A DNA stretch of 64,000 nt from Streptomyces triticagri (GTDB lineage: Bacteria > Actinomycetota > Actinomycetes > Streptomycetales > Streptomycetaceae). Every line of letters starts with the position of its first letter. The stretch's first letter is position 1. Under the pieces are notes generated by a model. The model did no database searches, had not been told where the DNA came from, and worked only from the letters and a program-made list of their open reading frames with translations. The DNA lies in assembly GCF_003429565.1 (NCBI RefSeq), contig NZ_QUAK01000013.1, forward strand, positions 1 through 64,000. Direction: 5' to 3'. This document shows positions 36,745 through 47,453 of this stretch, one piece after another. The position numbers were made by a program, and so were the translations under genes.

Positions 36745-37232
36745 GAGGACGAGCGTGCCACAGGCGCCGCGTCGACCGGGGTCGCGGCCGGCAGTTCGCT
36801 GGTCCCGGAGGGGACGGCGCGCGGATGCGGCTTGACGTTCCCCAGTACGGCGGCCGTCTCCTTGGCCGATGCCGCGACCTTCTGCGGGCCCTTGCTCTTC
36901 TTGGCCTTCTTGACGGAGAGGACGCCGATCAGCGCGAGCAGCCCGGCGACCAGGACGTTTGCCGCGAAGGAGAGCAGGAAGCAGACGGACAGATGCCAGC
37001 CGCTCCAGGCGTGGATGCCATACGCGAGGGCGAAGCTCAGCATCGGCAGCGAGAAGATGAGGACGGCCACCGCCGCGGCGAACGCTCCGCCGCCGATCCC
37101 GGCCCGCTTGGCGTCCTGCCGCAACTGGGCCTTGGCCAGCGCGATCTCATCGTGCATCAGTGCGGACATCTCGGCGGTGGCCGAGGCGACCAGCTGTCCA
37201 AGGCTGCGGTCGGCGCCATCGGCTGCGCTCAT
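36741..37232 (-). CDS. Phage-holin-family (Phage_holin_3_6-like) membrane protein
   Basis: This is a 163-residue protein with a soluble N-terminus (LGQLVASATAEMSALMHDEIALAKAQLRQDAKRA), two hydrophobic helices (about residues 50-75 and 80-105) and a basic, Ala/Pro-rich tail. This matches the phage-holin-3-6/DUF1469 group, small membrane proteins of unclear role that are chromosomal in actinobacteria and not evidence of a prophage. It is translationally coupled to the hydrolase. Confidence 0.85.
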   Translation of the reverse strand: MSAADGADRSLGQLVASATAEMSALMHDEIALAKAQLRQDAKRAGIGGGAFAAAVAVLIFSLPMLSFALAYGIHAWSGWHLSVCFLLSFAANVLVAGLLALIGVLSVKKAKKSKGPQKVAASAKETAAVLGNVKPHPRAVPSGTSELPAATPVDAAPVARSSS

Positions 37233-37359
37233 CGCGGTCTCCCTCTTCTCTTCTGCTGCGGTGCCCCGGCCGGACGGCCGAGTGCCCGGGGGCCTACCCG
37301 GTCATACCGGGTCTACCCGAGAGTACGGGGCCGGTCCGGCGTGCGGGCCTGGAGTCGAA

Positions 37360-38760
37360 TCATGCCGGACCTCGGTCCTCGGCGCCGCTCGCGGCCGCCG
37401 AATCGGCGAGCTCACGGTGCTCGGCCGCCTTCCGTTCGTAGTACGCGGCCATCCGCAGGTGGTACGCCGGGTCGCCGATCTCGTAGATGTCGGGGATGCC
37501 CGAGTGGTCCTCGTCCCGCTCCTCCTCCTCGGTGAGCCTGCGGTACTTGGCGTTCCGGATCTTCAGCAGGACGCCGGACAGCACCGCGGCGATCAGCGAA
37601 CCGCACAGCACGGCGGCCTTCACGCTGTCGGTCATCGGGCCGTCGCCTTCGAAGGCGAGTTCGCCGATGAGCAGCGAGACGGTGAAGCCGATGCCGGCCA
37701 GGGACGCGACGGCGAAGAGGTCGGGCCAGGCCAGATCGTCGCTCAGCTCCGCCCGGGTGAAGCGGGCGGCGAGCCAGGTGCCGCCGAAGATGCCGATCGT
37801 CTTGCCCACCACGAGTCCGAGGACGACCCCGAGCGTCTCCGGCTGCTCGAAGACCTTGCCGAGCGCGCCACCCGAGACGGCCACACCCGCGGAGAAGAGG
37901 GCGAACAGCGGTACGGCGAGGCCCGCGGACAGTGGCCGCACCAGGTGCTCGATGTATTCACCGGGGGATTGGGCCTCGCCCTCGCGGCGGGAGCAGCGCA
38001 GCATCAGGCCCATCGCGACACCGGCGATGGTGGCGTGCACGCCGCTGTTGTACATCAGCGCCCAGATCGTGATGCCGAGCGGGACGTACAGGTACCAGCC
38101 GCGTACGCCCTTCCGCAGCAGCAGCCAGAACAGGCCGAGTCCGACGGCCGCGCCGGCCAGCGGCAGGAAGTTGATCTCGCTGGTGAAGAACACGGCGATG
38201 ATCAGGATCGCGAAGAGGTCGTCCACCACGGCCAGGGTCAGCAGGAAGGCGCGCAGCGCGGACGGCAGCGAGGTGCCGATCACGGCGAGCACGGCGAGCG
38301 CGAAGGCGATGTCGGTGGCGGTCGGCACGGCCCAGCCGCTCAGCGATCCGTCGCCGGTCACATTGACCAGGACGTAGACCAGGGCGGGGGCGATCATTCC
38401 GCAGAGTGCGGCGACGACCGGCAGGATCGCGGCCTTGGGGTCGCGCAGTTCGCCCGCGACGAGTTCCCGCTTGAGCTCGATGCCGGCGACGAAGAAGAAG
38501 ACCGCGAGCAGTCCGTCGGCGGCCCAGTGCTGGATGCTCAGATCGAGGCCGAGAGCGTGCGGTCCTATGTGGAAACTGCGCACCGATTCATAGGCGTCGC
38601 GCAACGGAGTGTTCGCCCAGATCAGGGCGGCGACCGCGGCGAGGAGGAGCAGGATGCCGCCGACGGTCTCGGTACGCAGGGCCTCGGCGACGAAGTTCCG
38701 CTCGGGCAGGGACAGTGGACCCATGACCTTGCGGTCGTTGCGGGGAGCGGGCGCGGCCAC
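37360..38760 (-). CDS. nhaA: Na+/H+ antiporter NhaA
   Basis: This is a 466-residue secondary transporter with about 12 membrane helices. The NhaA signatures are clear: FFFVAGIELKRELVAGEL, PTATDIAFALAVLAVIG and LAVVDDLFAILIIAVFF. The last contains the paired Asp residues that bind Na+. It exchanges sodium for protons and so controls salt and pH balance. The C-terminus carries a ~50-residue cytoplasmic extension (EEEERDEDHSGIPDIYEIGD) not found in E. coli NhaA. Confidence 0.95.
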   Translation of the reverse strand: MAAPAPRNDRKVMGPLSLPERNFVAEALRTETVGGILLLLAAVAALIWANTPLRDAYESVRSFHIGPHALGLDLSIQHWAADGLLAVFFFVAGIELKRELVAGELRDPKAAILPVVAALCGMIAPALVYVLVNVTGDGSLSGWAVPTATDIAFALAVLAVIGTSLPSALRAFLLTLAVVDDLFAILIIAVFFTSEINFLPLAGAAVGLGLFWLLLRKGVRGWYLYVPLGITIWALMYNSGVHATIAGVAMGLMLRCSRREGEAQSPGEYIEHLVRPLSAGLAVPLFALFSAGVAVSGGALGKVFEQPETLGVVLGLVVGKTIGIFGGTWLAARFTRAELSDDLAWPDLFAVASLAGIGFTVSLLIGELAFEGDGPMTDSVKAAVLCGSLIAAVLSGVLLKIRNAKYRRLTEEEERDEDHSGIPDIYEIGDPAYHLRMAAYYERKAAEHRELADSAAASGAEDRGPA

Positions 38761-39006
38761 GGTGCGATACCTCCGGAAGACGGGTACAACGAACTCGTTG
38801 CCGACCAGACTTCCCGGCGCACCTTGTCATGCGTCTCGTGTGACTGACGCTGGTCTCACCCTACCTGCCTGGTATAAGGCCGTACATGCGGCGATCTTCG
38901 CACCGGTGGGCGTCGGCCGCGCGGCGTGCACCCCGGCAGGTGTTCGGCGCGAACACCGGACAGGGCACCCGGCGGGAGGCCGGATGCCCTGTCGTGGCGA
39001 TGCGGC

Positions 39007-39029
39007 GGCCCGCTGATGCCGAGCGGGCC
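39007..39029 (-). terminator. Hairpin downstream of acsA
   Basis: GGCCCGCT (39007-39014) pairs with AGCGGGCC (39022-39029), 22 bp past the acsA stop. A second hairpin, ACAGGGCA/TGCCCTGT, lies at 38960-38992. Neither has a T-tract. Together they probably end the acsA transcript. Confidence 0.6.
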
Positions 39030-39050
39030 GGGTGACTCAGTCGTATCGGC

Positions 39051-41006
<1,956 letters not shown>

Positions 41007-41133
41007 GACATCTCCCTTACGGTGCTTTGTCGCTGGGCGACCGTTGTGTCCCAGGCCACAGCTCATCAGACGCCCGCCCCTGGTGACAAGGGCTTGTGGA
41101 AAACTGGTTTAGACCTGTGCGCCTTGTGCCGGG

Positions 41134-41162
41134 TGTGTGGCCCCGGAGGGTGGGGCCACACA
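41134..41162 (-). terminator. Hairpin downstream of the SulP-carbonic anhydrase gene
   Basis: TGTGTGGCCCC (41134-41144) pairs perfectly with GGGGCCACACA (41152-41162), an 11-bp stem with a 7-base loop, 28 bp past the stop on the minus strand. Confidence 0.75.
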
Positions 41163-41189
41163 GTCTCACGGAGCCCGGGACGCTCCGGT

Positions 41190-43541
41190 TCAGACGCGCG
41201 CCGCCTGCAGGCGCGCGGGAGCCACCACGTCGAACAAATCGTCCGCGCCGGTGAGCAGATACGCCTGCGCCTCACCCACGTGGAAGTACATCCCGTGCAG
41301 CGCGAGGCTCCCGTCCGCGAGTCTCCGCTCGACCGACTCGTGGGCGCGCAGATGCTCCAACTGCTGGATCACATTGGTCAGACACAGCTGCTCGACCGCG
41401 TCGGCCGGCGGACGGCCCGCGATCCGCGCCCAGTTGGGCCCCTGCCGCGACATCCTCTCCACGCTGGGAGCGCCGTGCCGCAGCCAGCGCCGCAACGGGG
41501 TGGCGGGCAGCTCGTGCGGATCGGCCGCCATCGAGGGGCCGTCCGCGGCGTCGTCCGCCCCGTCCGTACGCTGCGCACCCTGCAGCAGCGCCTGCATGCC
41601 GCCGCAGCCGGAGTGCCCGCACACCGTGATCGAATCGACCTCGAGCACGTCCACGGCGTACTCGATCGCCGCCGCCACCGAGTCGTCCCCGCTCTCCTCG
41701 CCGGGCGGCGGCACCAGATTGCCCACGTTCCGTACGACGAACAGGTCGCCCGGCCCGCTGGACGTGATCATCGACGTCACGACCCGGGAGTCCGCGCAGG
41801 TCAGAAAGAGCTGCGAGGGGCGCTGGCCCTCCTCGGCGAGCCGGGCCAGCTCGCCGCGCACCAGCGGCGCGGTGTCCCGCTGGAACGCGCTGATCCCGCT
41901 GGCCAGTTGATGCCCGCGCCGCTCGCCGTGCTCGGCCGGGCGCTCGCAACGGTGATTGCGCCAGGCCGTCCAGGGCCGGCAGCAGTGGTCGCCCCGCCCG
42001 GCCGGCTCGGCGATCCGCCCGCCGGAGCGACCGGTCAGCTCGACCGACCCCCCGTGCGTGGTGTGCGAATCCTGCCAGTCCTGCAGTGCCTCGTACGCGG
42101 CGTGATCCATGAACGAACCGTCCAACTCCACCACCGCATCCGCCGTATGCGGTACGAGATGCAGGGTCCGGGTCAGCCGGGGCACGGCGAGGAACGTCAA
42201 CTGGCCGCGCACCCGCACATGGTGGACCCCTTCCCGCTCCTCATGGGTGATCCGGGTGCGCGAGAGCCGGTGCAGCGCCACCGCGACCGCGACGACGATG
42301 CCGATCGCCACCCCTTCCAGGACCCCGAGCAGGACGACTCCCACGGTGGTCGCCCCGTACACCAGGACCTCGCGATGGCGGGTGACATTACGGATGTGGG
42401 TGAGCGAGACCATCTGTACGCCGACCGCCATGACGAGCGCGGCCAGCGCGGCGAGCGGGATCAGATCGAGCACCGGAACCAGGACGAGGGCGGCGATCAC
42501 CACCCAGATGCCGTGCAGAATGGCCGAGTTGCTGCTCACGGCACCCGCTCGGACATTCGCCGAGCTGCGTACGGCGACGCCGGTGACGGGCAGGCCGCCG
42601 AGGGTGCCCGAGACGATGTTGGCCGCGCCCTGGCCGCGCAGTTCGCGGTCGAGGTGGGCGCGTGGCACGCGTGGTCCGGACTTGCGGCTCGCGGCCAGCT
42701 TGTCGATGGCGACGGCGGAGAGCAGCGACTCGACGCTGCCGACCAGGGTGATGGTGAGCACCGCGGCGATGAGCCCGAGCACCGGGCCGTCGGGCAGTCC
42801 GACGAGCGCATGGCTGCTCCAGGACGGCAGATCGACCCGGTCGAGGCGCAGCCCGCCGATCGCGGCGACCAGCGTGGCCACGGTCACCGCGGCGAGCGCC
42901 GCCGGCACCGTGCGCAGCAGTCGCCCGGACCGGCCGGGGATCCTGGGCCAGCCGAGCAGCACGACCAGGGTGAGCGCGCTGACCGATACCGCGGCCGGGT
43001 GCAGGTCGGCCAGTTGGGAGGGCAGTTGGCGGACGTTGTCCACGACCGAGCTGTGCGGACTGCCGCCGAGCACGATGTGCAGCTGCGCGAAGGCGATCGT
43101 GATGCCGATGCCGGCCAGCATGCCGTGCACGATCGCGGGACTCACGGCCAGGGCGGAACGGGCCACTCGGAGGAAGGCCAGGCCGAGTTGGGCGAGCCCG
43201 GCGAGCACGGTGATGGCGCAGGTGGTGCGCCAGCCGTACTGCTGGATGAGATCGGCGGTCACCACCGTCAGGCCCGCGGCGGGGCCGCTGACCTGCAGGG
43301 GTGCGCCGCCGAACGCTCCGGCGACGATTCCGCCGACGGCGGCCGCGACGAGCCCGGCCTGCAGCGGGGCGCCGGTGGCCAGAGCGATCCCGAGGGACAG
43401 CGGGAGGGCGATCAGAAAGACGGCGATCGAGGCGGAGACATCGGCTCCGGCGATACGGCGGCGGCGCTGCGGCGGACCGTGCGGCCGCTGGTCGTGGGTG
43501 GGGCCGGAGTCGTCGGCGCGGGCGGGGACAGAAGCGGACAT
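41190..43541 (-). CDS. SulP-family anion transporter fused to beta-carbonic anhydrase
   Basis: This is a 783-residue fusion. Residues ~25-420 form a SulP transporter (AVFLIALPLSLGIALATGAP, GLPVTGVAVRSSANVRAG). A reduced STAS-like segment follows (VVELDGSFMDHAAYEALQDW), and the last ~220 residues are a beta-carbonic anhydrase with zinc ligands in CADSRVV and CGHSGCGGM. The arrangement suggests bicarbonate transport coupled to CO2/bicarbonate interconversion at the inner face of the membrane. ATG 43541 was chosen. A more upstream ATG (MRRSLTRREN) is possible. It is divergent from the deacetylase lipoprotein. Confidence 0.92.
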   Translation of the reverse strand: MSASVPARADDSGPTHDQRPHGPPQRRRRIAGADVSASIAVFLIALPLSLGIALATGAPLQAGLVAAAVGGIVAGAFGGAPLQVSGPAAGLTVVTADLIQQYGWRTTCAITVLAGLAQLGLAFLRVARSALAVSPAIVHGMLAGIGITIAFAQLHIVLGGSPHSSVVDNVRQLPSQLADLHPAAVSVSALTLVVLLGWPRIPGRSGRLLRTVPAALAAVTVATLVAAIGGLRLDRVDLPSWSSHALVGLPDGPVLGLIAAVLTITLVGSVESLLSAVAIDKLAASRKSGPRVPRAHLDRELRGQGAANIVSGTLGGLPVTGVAVRSSANVRAGAVSSNSAILHGIWVVIAALVLVPVLDLIPLAALAALVMAVGVQMVSLTHIRNVTRHREVLVYGATTVGVVLLGVLEGVAIGIVVAVAVALHRLSRTRITHEEREGVHHVRVRGQLTFLAVPRLTRTLHLVPHTADAVVELDGSFMDHAAYEALQDWQDSHTTHGGSVELTGRSGGRIAEPAGRGDHCCRPWTAWRNHRCERPAEHGERRGHQLASGISAFQRDTAPLVRGELARLAEEGQRPSQLFLTCADSRVVTSMITSSGPGDLFVVRNVGNLVPPPGEESGDDSVAAAIEYAVDVLEVDSITVCGHSGCGGMQALLQGAQRTDGADDAADGPSMAADPHELPATPLRRWLRHGAPSVERMSRQGPNWARIAGRPPADAVEQLCLTNVIQQLEHLRAHESVERRLADGSLALHGMYFHVGEAQAYLLTGADDLFDVVAPARLQAARV

Positions 43542-43847
43542 GTTTTCCCGTCTCGTGAGGGATCTGCGCATGGGTGTGCGCGGGACCGGCAGTGCGGAGA
43601 AAGGGGACGGTTGCTTGAGGGCGGCGGGAATCGCCAACTCTCAGTAAACGGACAGTAATGGAGAGTAAAGAATTGGGTCGGGCGAGCCGGGCAAATGGTG
43701 CATCCATTCACTCAACTGAGCGAATAGAGCATCTTTGCGGCTTGTCGTACCTTTCGCTCCGTTACGGCGTGCGATTTTGGCGGCGCCATCGGCAGGGCGG
43801 TCGCGCAGCTGCCGAAGAGACCCCGACCCGAAGGAAGAGGTGGGCGG
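43542..43847. other. Divergent promoter region
   Basis: This is a 306-bp spacer between the SulP-carbonic anhydrase and deacetylase genes. It is clearly A/T-richer than the flanks and holds a 20-bp near-perfect palindrome at 43706-43725, listed separately. No coding sequence is evident. Confidence 0.5.
43706..43725. promoter_or_regulatory. Candidate operator palindrome
   Basis: ATTCACTCAACTGAGCGAAT is an inverted repeat with only one mismatched pair in ten. It lies in the divergent spacer, 122 bp before the deacetylase start. Size and symmetry fit a dimeric repressor site. The regulator is unknown. Confidence 0.5.
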
Positions 43848-45143
43848 ATGAAGGCCGCCACCAGGAGACTTGCCGCGGGTGTCGCCGTCGCGGCCTGCAC
43901 CGTGGGACTAGTCAGCTGCTCGGGCGGAGAGTCCGGGCAGCAGAAGAACGAAGGGGCGCACGGCCCCAAGAAGGCGGCGCCCGCCCCGAAGAGCGCGGTA
44001 CGCCTGATCGGCGACGGCTCGACCGCGTACACCGGGGCGCAGCCGAAGCAGCCCAAGCCCGAGCGTCTGAAGCCCGGTCAGAAGCCGCCGCAGTTCGTGG
44101 TGTTCTCCTGGGACGGCGCGGGCGAGGACAGCCAGAAGCTCTTCTCGCACTTCCGCGAGGTGGGCAAGGCCAACAACGCCACCATGACGTACTTCCTCAG
44201 CGGCGTGTACATGCTGCCCGAGGGCAAGCGGGGTCAGTACAGCCCGCCGCAGCACGAGCAGGGCAGCTCCGACATCGGTTTCAATGACGCCCAGGGCATC
44301 AAGGACACCGTGGAGCAGCTGCGCGGCGCCTGGCTCGACGGCAACGAGATCGGCACCCACTTCAACGGCCACTTCTGCGGCAAGGGCCGGGGCGTCGGCG
44401 AGTGGTCCGTGGCGGACTGGAAGAGCGAGATCAACCAGGCCAAGTCGTTCGTCAAGCAGTGGAAGACCAACACCGGCGACAAGAAGGCCTCGCCGCTGCC
44501 CTTCGACTACGACAAGGAACTCGTCGGGGCCCGCACTCCCTGCCTCGAGGGCCAGCAGAACTTCATGAAGGCCGCACGCGAACTCGGCTTCCGCTACGAC
44601 ACGAGCGGCGTCAACAACCAGCTCTGGCCCAAGAAGAAGGAGGGACTGTGGGACCTGTCCATGCAGCTGGTCCCCGTGCCCGGCCGGGCCTTCGAGACGC
44701 TGACCATGGACTACAACTTCATGGTCAACCAGTCGGGCGGCACCACGAAGGGCGACCCCGCCAAGCACGAGTACTGGGGCGACCAGATGCGTGACGGCCT
44801 GCTCCAGGGCTTCGAGCGCGCATACAACGGCAACCGTGCCCCGCTCGTCATCGGGAACCACTTCGAGTCGTGGAACGGCGGCACCTATATGCGTGCCATC
44901 GAGGAGACCATCGAGCGCGTCTGCACCAAGAAGGAGGTGCGCTGCGTCTCCTTCCGTCAACTCGCCGACTGGCTCGACGCCCAGGACCCGAAGGTCCTGG
45001 AGAAGATGCGCAAGCTCGGTGTCGGCAAGGCGCCGAAGGAGGGCTGGCCGGCGTACCTCTCCGGCAAGCCCGCCCCGGCGCCCAAGGGCGTACCGGGCGC
45101 CCCGGCGGTCAAGCCGGGAGAGGGGCACAAGGAGCAGCACTGA
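43848..45143 (+). CDS. Lipoprotein with polysaccharide deacetylase-like domain
   Basis: This is a 431-residue lipoprotein. A signal peptide with lipobox LVSCSGG (lipidated Cys near residue 24) is followed by a Lys/Pro/Ala-rich linker. A NodB-like deacetylase fold follows, with VVFSWDGAGEDS (metal Asp region) and EIGTHFNGHFCG, which carries the HxxxH metal pair. It probably deacetylates a cell-wall or surface glycan outside the membrane. The C-terminus is another Pro/Lys/Gly-rich tail. Its 3' end overlaps the convergent ATPase gene by 35 bp. Confidence 0.85.
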   Translation: MKAATRRLAAGVAVAACTVGLVSCSGGESGQQKNEGAHGPKKAAPAPKSAVRLIGDGSTAYTGAQPKQPKPERLKPGQKPPQFVVFSWDGAGEDSQKLFSHFREVGKANNATMTYFLSGVYMLPEGKRGQYSPPQHEQGSSDIGFNDAQGIKDTVEQLRGAWLDGNEIGTHFNGHFCGKGRGVGEWSVADWKSEINQAKSFVKQWKTNTGDKKASPLPFDYDKELVGARTPCLEGQQNFMKAARELGFRYDTSGVNNQLWPKKKEGLWDLSMQLVPVPGRAFETLTMDYNFMVNQSGGTTKGDPAKHEYWGDQMRDGLLQGFERAYNGNRAPLVIGNHFESWNGGTYMRAIEETIERVCTKKEVRCVSFRQLADWLDAQDPKVLEKMRKLGVGKAPKEGWPAYLSGKPAPAPKGVPGAPAVKPGEGHKEQH

Positions 45144-46143
45144 CTCCTGCGCCCTGACGGATCCCGTCACCGGGAACGAGACCCTCACCGAGTACGAAGG
45201 CGGGGTCGATCTGGTCCGCCAGATCGGCGCCCGTCTTCGCATTTCCCCAACTCGCCGCGTTCTTGCGGTGGAAGTGGACCATCTGGCGCGTGTAACGCTC
45301 CCAGTCCCGCTGCTCGTACGAGGCGTCCGCGGCTGCCGCCATCGTCCGCAGGGCGGTGGCGTTCGCCGGTTCGAGCCGGTCGAAGGGGTGCGGGCGGCCT
45401 TTCTCCATCGCGCGTACCCAGTCGGAGTGGGCGAAGGTGACGAGCAGGTCGTCGCCGACCTCGTCGCGCAGGAAGGCGATGTCGTCCTCGCCCTGCACCT
45501 TGTTCCCCACCACCGCCAGAGCGATGCCGAAGTCCTGGGCGTAGTTCTTGTACTGGCGGTAGACGGACACCCCCTTACGGGTGGGCTCGGCGACCAGGAA
45601 CGTCAGGTCGAAGCGGGTGAACATGCCGGAGGCGAAGGAGTCGGAGCCGGCCGTCATGTCGACCACCACGTACTCGTCGCGGGCGTCGACGAGGTGATTG
45701 AGGCAGAGCTCCACCGCTGCGACCTTGGAGTGGTAGCAGGCGACACCCAGATCGGACTCGGTGAAGGGACCGGTGACCATCAAACGGGCGGCGGCGCCGT
45801 CGAGTTCCACACTCCGGGCACAGGCCGCGTACACCGGATTCTCCTCGCGCACCCCGAGCAGCCGCGAGCCCTCGCCGGGCGGCGTCGTCTTGATCATGGT
45901 CTCCGCGGACGGGATCCGTGGATTCGTGCCGCGCAGATAGTCCTTGATGAGAGGCAGCTGCGCTCCCATCGGGGGCAGCGCGGCGGCCTCCTCGTCGTCC
46001 AGACCGAGGGCGGCCGCGAGGTGCTGGTTGATGTCCGCGTCCACCGCGATGACCGGGGTCTCGGCGGCCGTGAGATGGCGGACGAAGAGCGAGGACAGCG
46101 TCGTCTTGCCGCTGCCGCCCTTCCCGACGAAAGCAATTTTCAT
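45109..46143 (-). CDS. CooC/MinD-like P-loop ATPase
   Basis: This is a 344-residue SIMIBI ATPase. It starts MKIAFVGKGGSGKTTLSSLF (deviant Walker A with signature Lys), followed by AVDADINQHLAAALG and YVVVDMTAGSDSFASG. It resembles CooC-type nickel-insertion ATPases and cobyrinate/MinD-like proteins, but no carbon monoxide dehydrogenase or hydrogenase is nearby. The target is unknown. ATG 46143 gives the natural start. The gene runs into the convergent deacetylase gene, overlapping it by 35 bp. Confidence 0.85.
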   Translation of the reverse strand: MKIAFVGKGGSGKTTLSSLFVRHLTAAETPVIAVDADINQHLAAALGLDDEEAAALPPMGAQLPLIKDYLRGTNPRIPSAETMIKTTPPGEGSRLLGVREENPVYAACARSVELDGAAARLMVTGPFTESDLGVACYHSKVAAVELCLNHLVDARDEYVVVDMTAGSDSFASGMFTRFDLTFLVAEPTRKGVSVYRQYKNYAQDFGIALAVVGNKVQGEDDIAFLRDEVGDDLLVTFAHSDWVRAMEKGRPHPFDRLEPANATALRTMAAAADASYEQRDWERYTRQMVHFHRKNAASWGNAKTGADLADQIDPAFVLGEGLVPGDGIRQGAGVSAAPCAPLPA

Positions 46144-46244
46144 GTTCACCAAGCGTAGTGGCGCGCTCGCGGTGGGTTGCAGTCCGGCGTGAAGAAGACC
46201 ACTCCTTCGTGGGGCGGTGCCATTGGGTGCGTAGTGTCGTACTT

Positions 46245-47060
46245 ATGAGTACGACAGCCGATCCGCTCTCCGTTCTCGGCTCCCTCCCGGGCGTCGCCGA
46301 CAGCGTGGAGTCGGTGCGCAAGTCCGTCGACCGGGTCTACGGTCACCGGGTCATGCGGCGCCGCAGCAACGAGATCACCTCGGAGGCCGCGCTGCGCGGA
46401 GCCCGTGGCTCCGCCGCACTCGCCGGCGCCGACTGGGCGCTCGAAGAGGTGCGCAGGCGCAGTGACTTCGGCGGTAAGGACGAGGCGCGTGCGATCGGCG
46501 CGGCCCTGCGGCTGACCGCGGAGGCGGGGCAACTGCTCTCCATCTGGCGGCAGTCACCGCTGCGCGTACTGGCGCGTCTGCACCTGGTCGCCGCCGGGGT
46601 GCAGGACGAGGCGGTGGGCCGGCCGCGGCAGGCGGGCGAACCGGTCGACGAGCCGCTGATCGAGGTGGCGCTGCCCGATGCGGACGAGGTGGCGGGCCGC
46701 CTCGAGGGCCTGTCCCGGCTGATCGTCGAAGGCAGTTCGGCGCCGGCGCTCGTCACCGCGGCGGTGGTGCACGGTGAGCTGCTCGCGCTGCGGCCGTTCG
46801 GCTCCTACAACGGTCTGGTCGCGCGTGCGGCGGAGCGCATCGTGCTGGTCGGCAGCGGTCTCGATCCGAAGTCGGTGTGCCCGGCCGAGGTGGGGCATGC
46901 GGAGCTCGGGCGGGCGGCCTACTGTGCGGCGCTCGACGGCTATGTCTCCGGTACGCCGGAGGGGATGGCGGCCTGGATCGTCCACTGCGGCAAGGCTGTC
47001 GAGCTCGGGGCGCGGGAATCGACGGCTGTGTGTGAAGCACTGCAGCGCGGGGCGGCCTGA
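46245..47060 (+). CDS. Fic-like fold protein with degenerate motif
   Basis: This is a 271-residue, largely helical protein. VHGELLALRPFGSYNGLVARA aligns with the Fic motif region (HPFxxGNGRxxR), but the catalytic His is Arg and GNGR is altered, so AMPylation by the usual mechanism is doubtful. Database entries for actinobacterial relatives are often called oxidoreductase without support. It is divergent from the CooC-like ATPase. ATG 46245 is the first good start. Function unknown. Confidence 0.65.
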   Translation: MSTTADPLSVLGSLPGVADSVESVRKSVDRVYGHRVMRRRSNEITSEAALRGARGSAALAGADWALEEVRRRSDFGGKDEARAIGAALRLTAEAGQLLSIWRQSPLRVLARLHLVAAGVQDEAVGRPRQAGEPVDEPLIEVALPDADEVAGRLEGLSRLIVEGSSAPALVTAAVVHGELLALRPFGSYNGLVARAAERIVLVGSGLDPKSVCPAEVGHAELGRAAYCAALDGYVSGTPEGMAAWIVHCGKAVELGARESTAVCEALQRGAA

Positions 47061-47453
47061 GCCTGAGCGGCAGTCGTAGCGCGCGAACGGCCTGAACAGG
47101 GTTGCGGCGGTACCGGTCCCGGTACCGCCGCTGGCATGTCCGCCCAGTTACCAAGCGTCCTCGTGTATTTGCCCATCAGGTCGGGGTCTTTGCCCGTTGC
47201 CTGGTGCGGCTGGCCCGTAATCGACGGGTCGACGTCGCGTGGGTGCTGTACGTCCATGCGCGGTCCGTGGGGCCAAATTGCGTTACTAGGTAATCCTCTC
47301 GGATGTCCTTGGTCTCGCGGGCCGTTGAATCCTTTGTACTCCTGTCACCCGGGATGCGAAAGCCCTGGACGCAGTTCTTTACTTTTAGCTTCAAACAGGT
47401 ATAAATCGGGCGCAGAATATAAGGGACAGAAGCGGCGGTCGGGCTCGAGCCGG
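47061..47453. other. Long convergent intergenic region with AT-rich core
   Basis: This is a 393-bp spacer between two convergent genes. At its left end GCGGCGGTACCG (47104-47115) pairs with CGGTACCGCCGC (47120-47131) as a terminator hairpin for the Fic-like gene. From about 47265 to 47440 the DNA is unusually A/T-rich for this genome (for example TTTACTTTTAGCTTC). No conserved ORF was recognised, so it may hold an RNA gene or be a remnant of foreign DNA. Confidence 0.5.
47104..47131 (+). terminator. Hairpin after the Fic-like gene
   Basis: A perfect 12-bp stem (GCGGCGGTACCG with CGGTACCGCCGC) with a 4-base loop lies 44 bp past the stop. No T-tract. Confidence 0.65.

Noticed and set aside
36741..37232. 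Holin-like gene as a sign of a prophage
   Set aside because: No other phage gene is present. This holin-named family is chromosomal in actinobacteria and is here coupled to a hydrolase gene.
35734..38847. 1037-codon plus-strand frame opposite the hydrolase, holin-like and nhaA genes
   Set aside because: Antisense shadow of three well-supported minus-strand genes.
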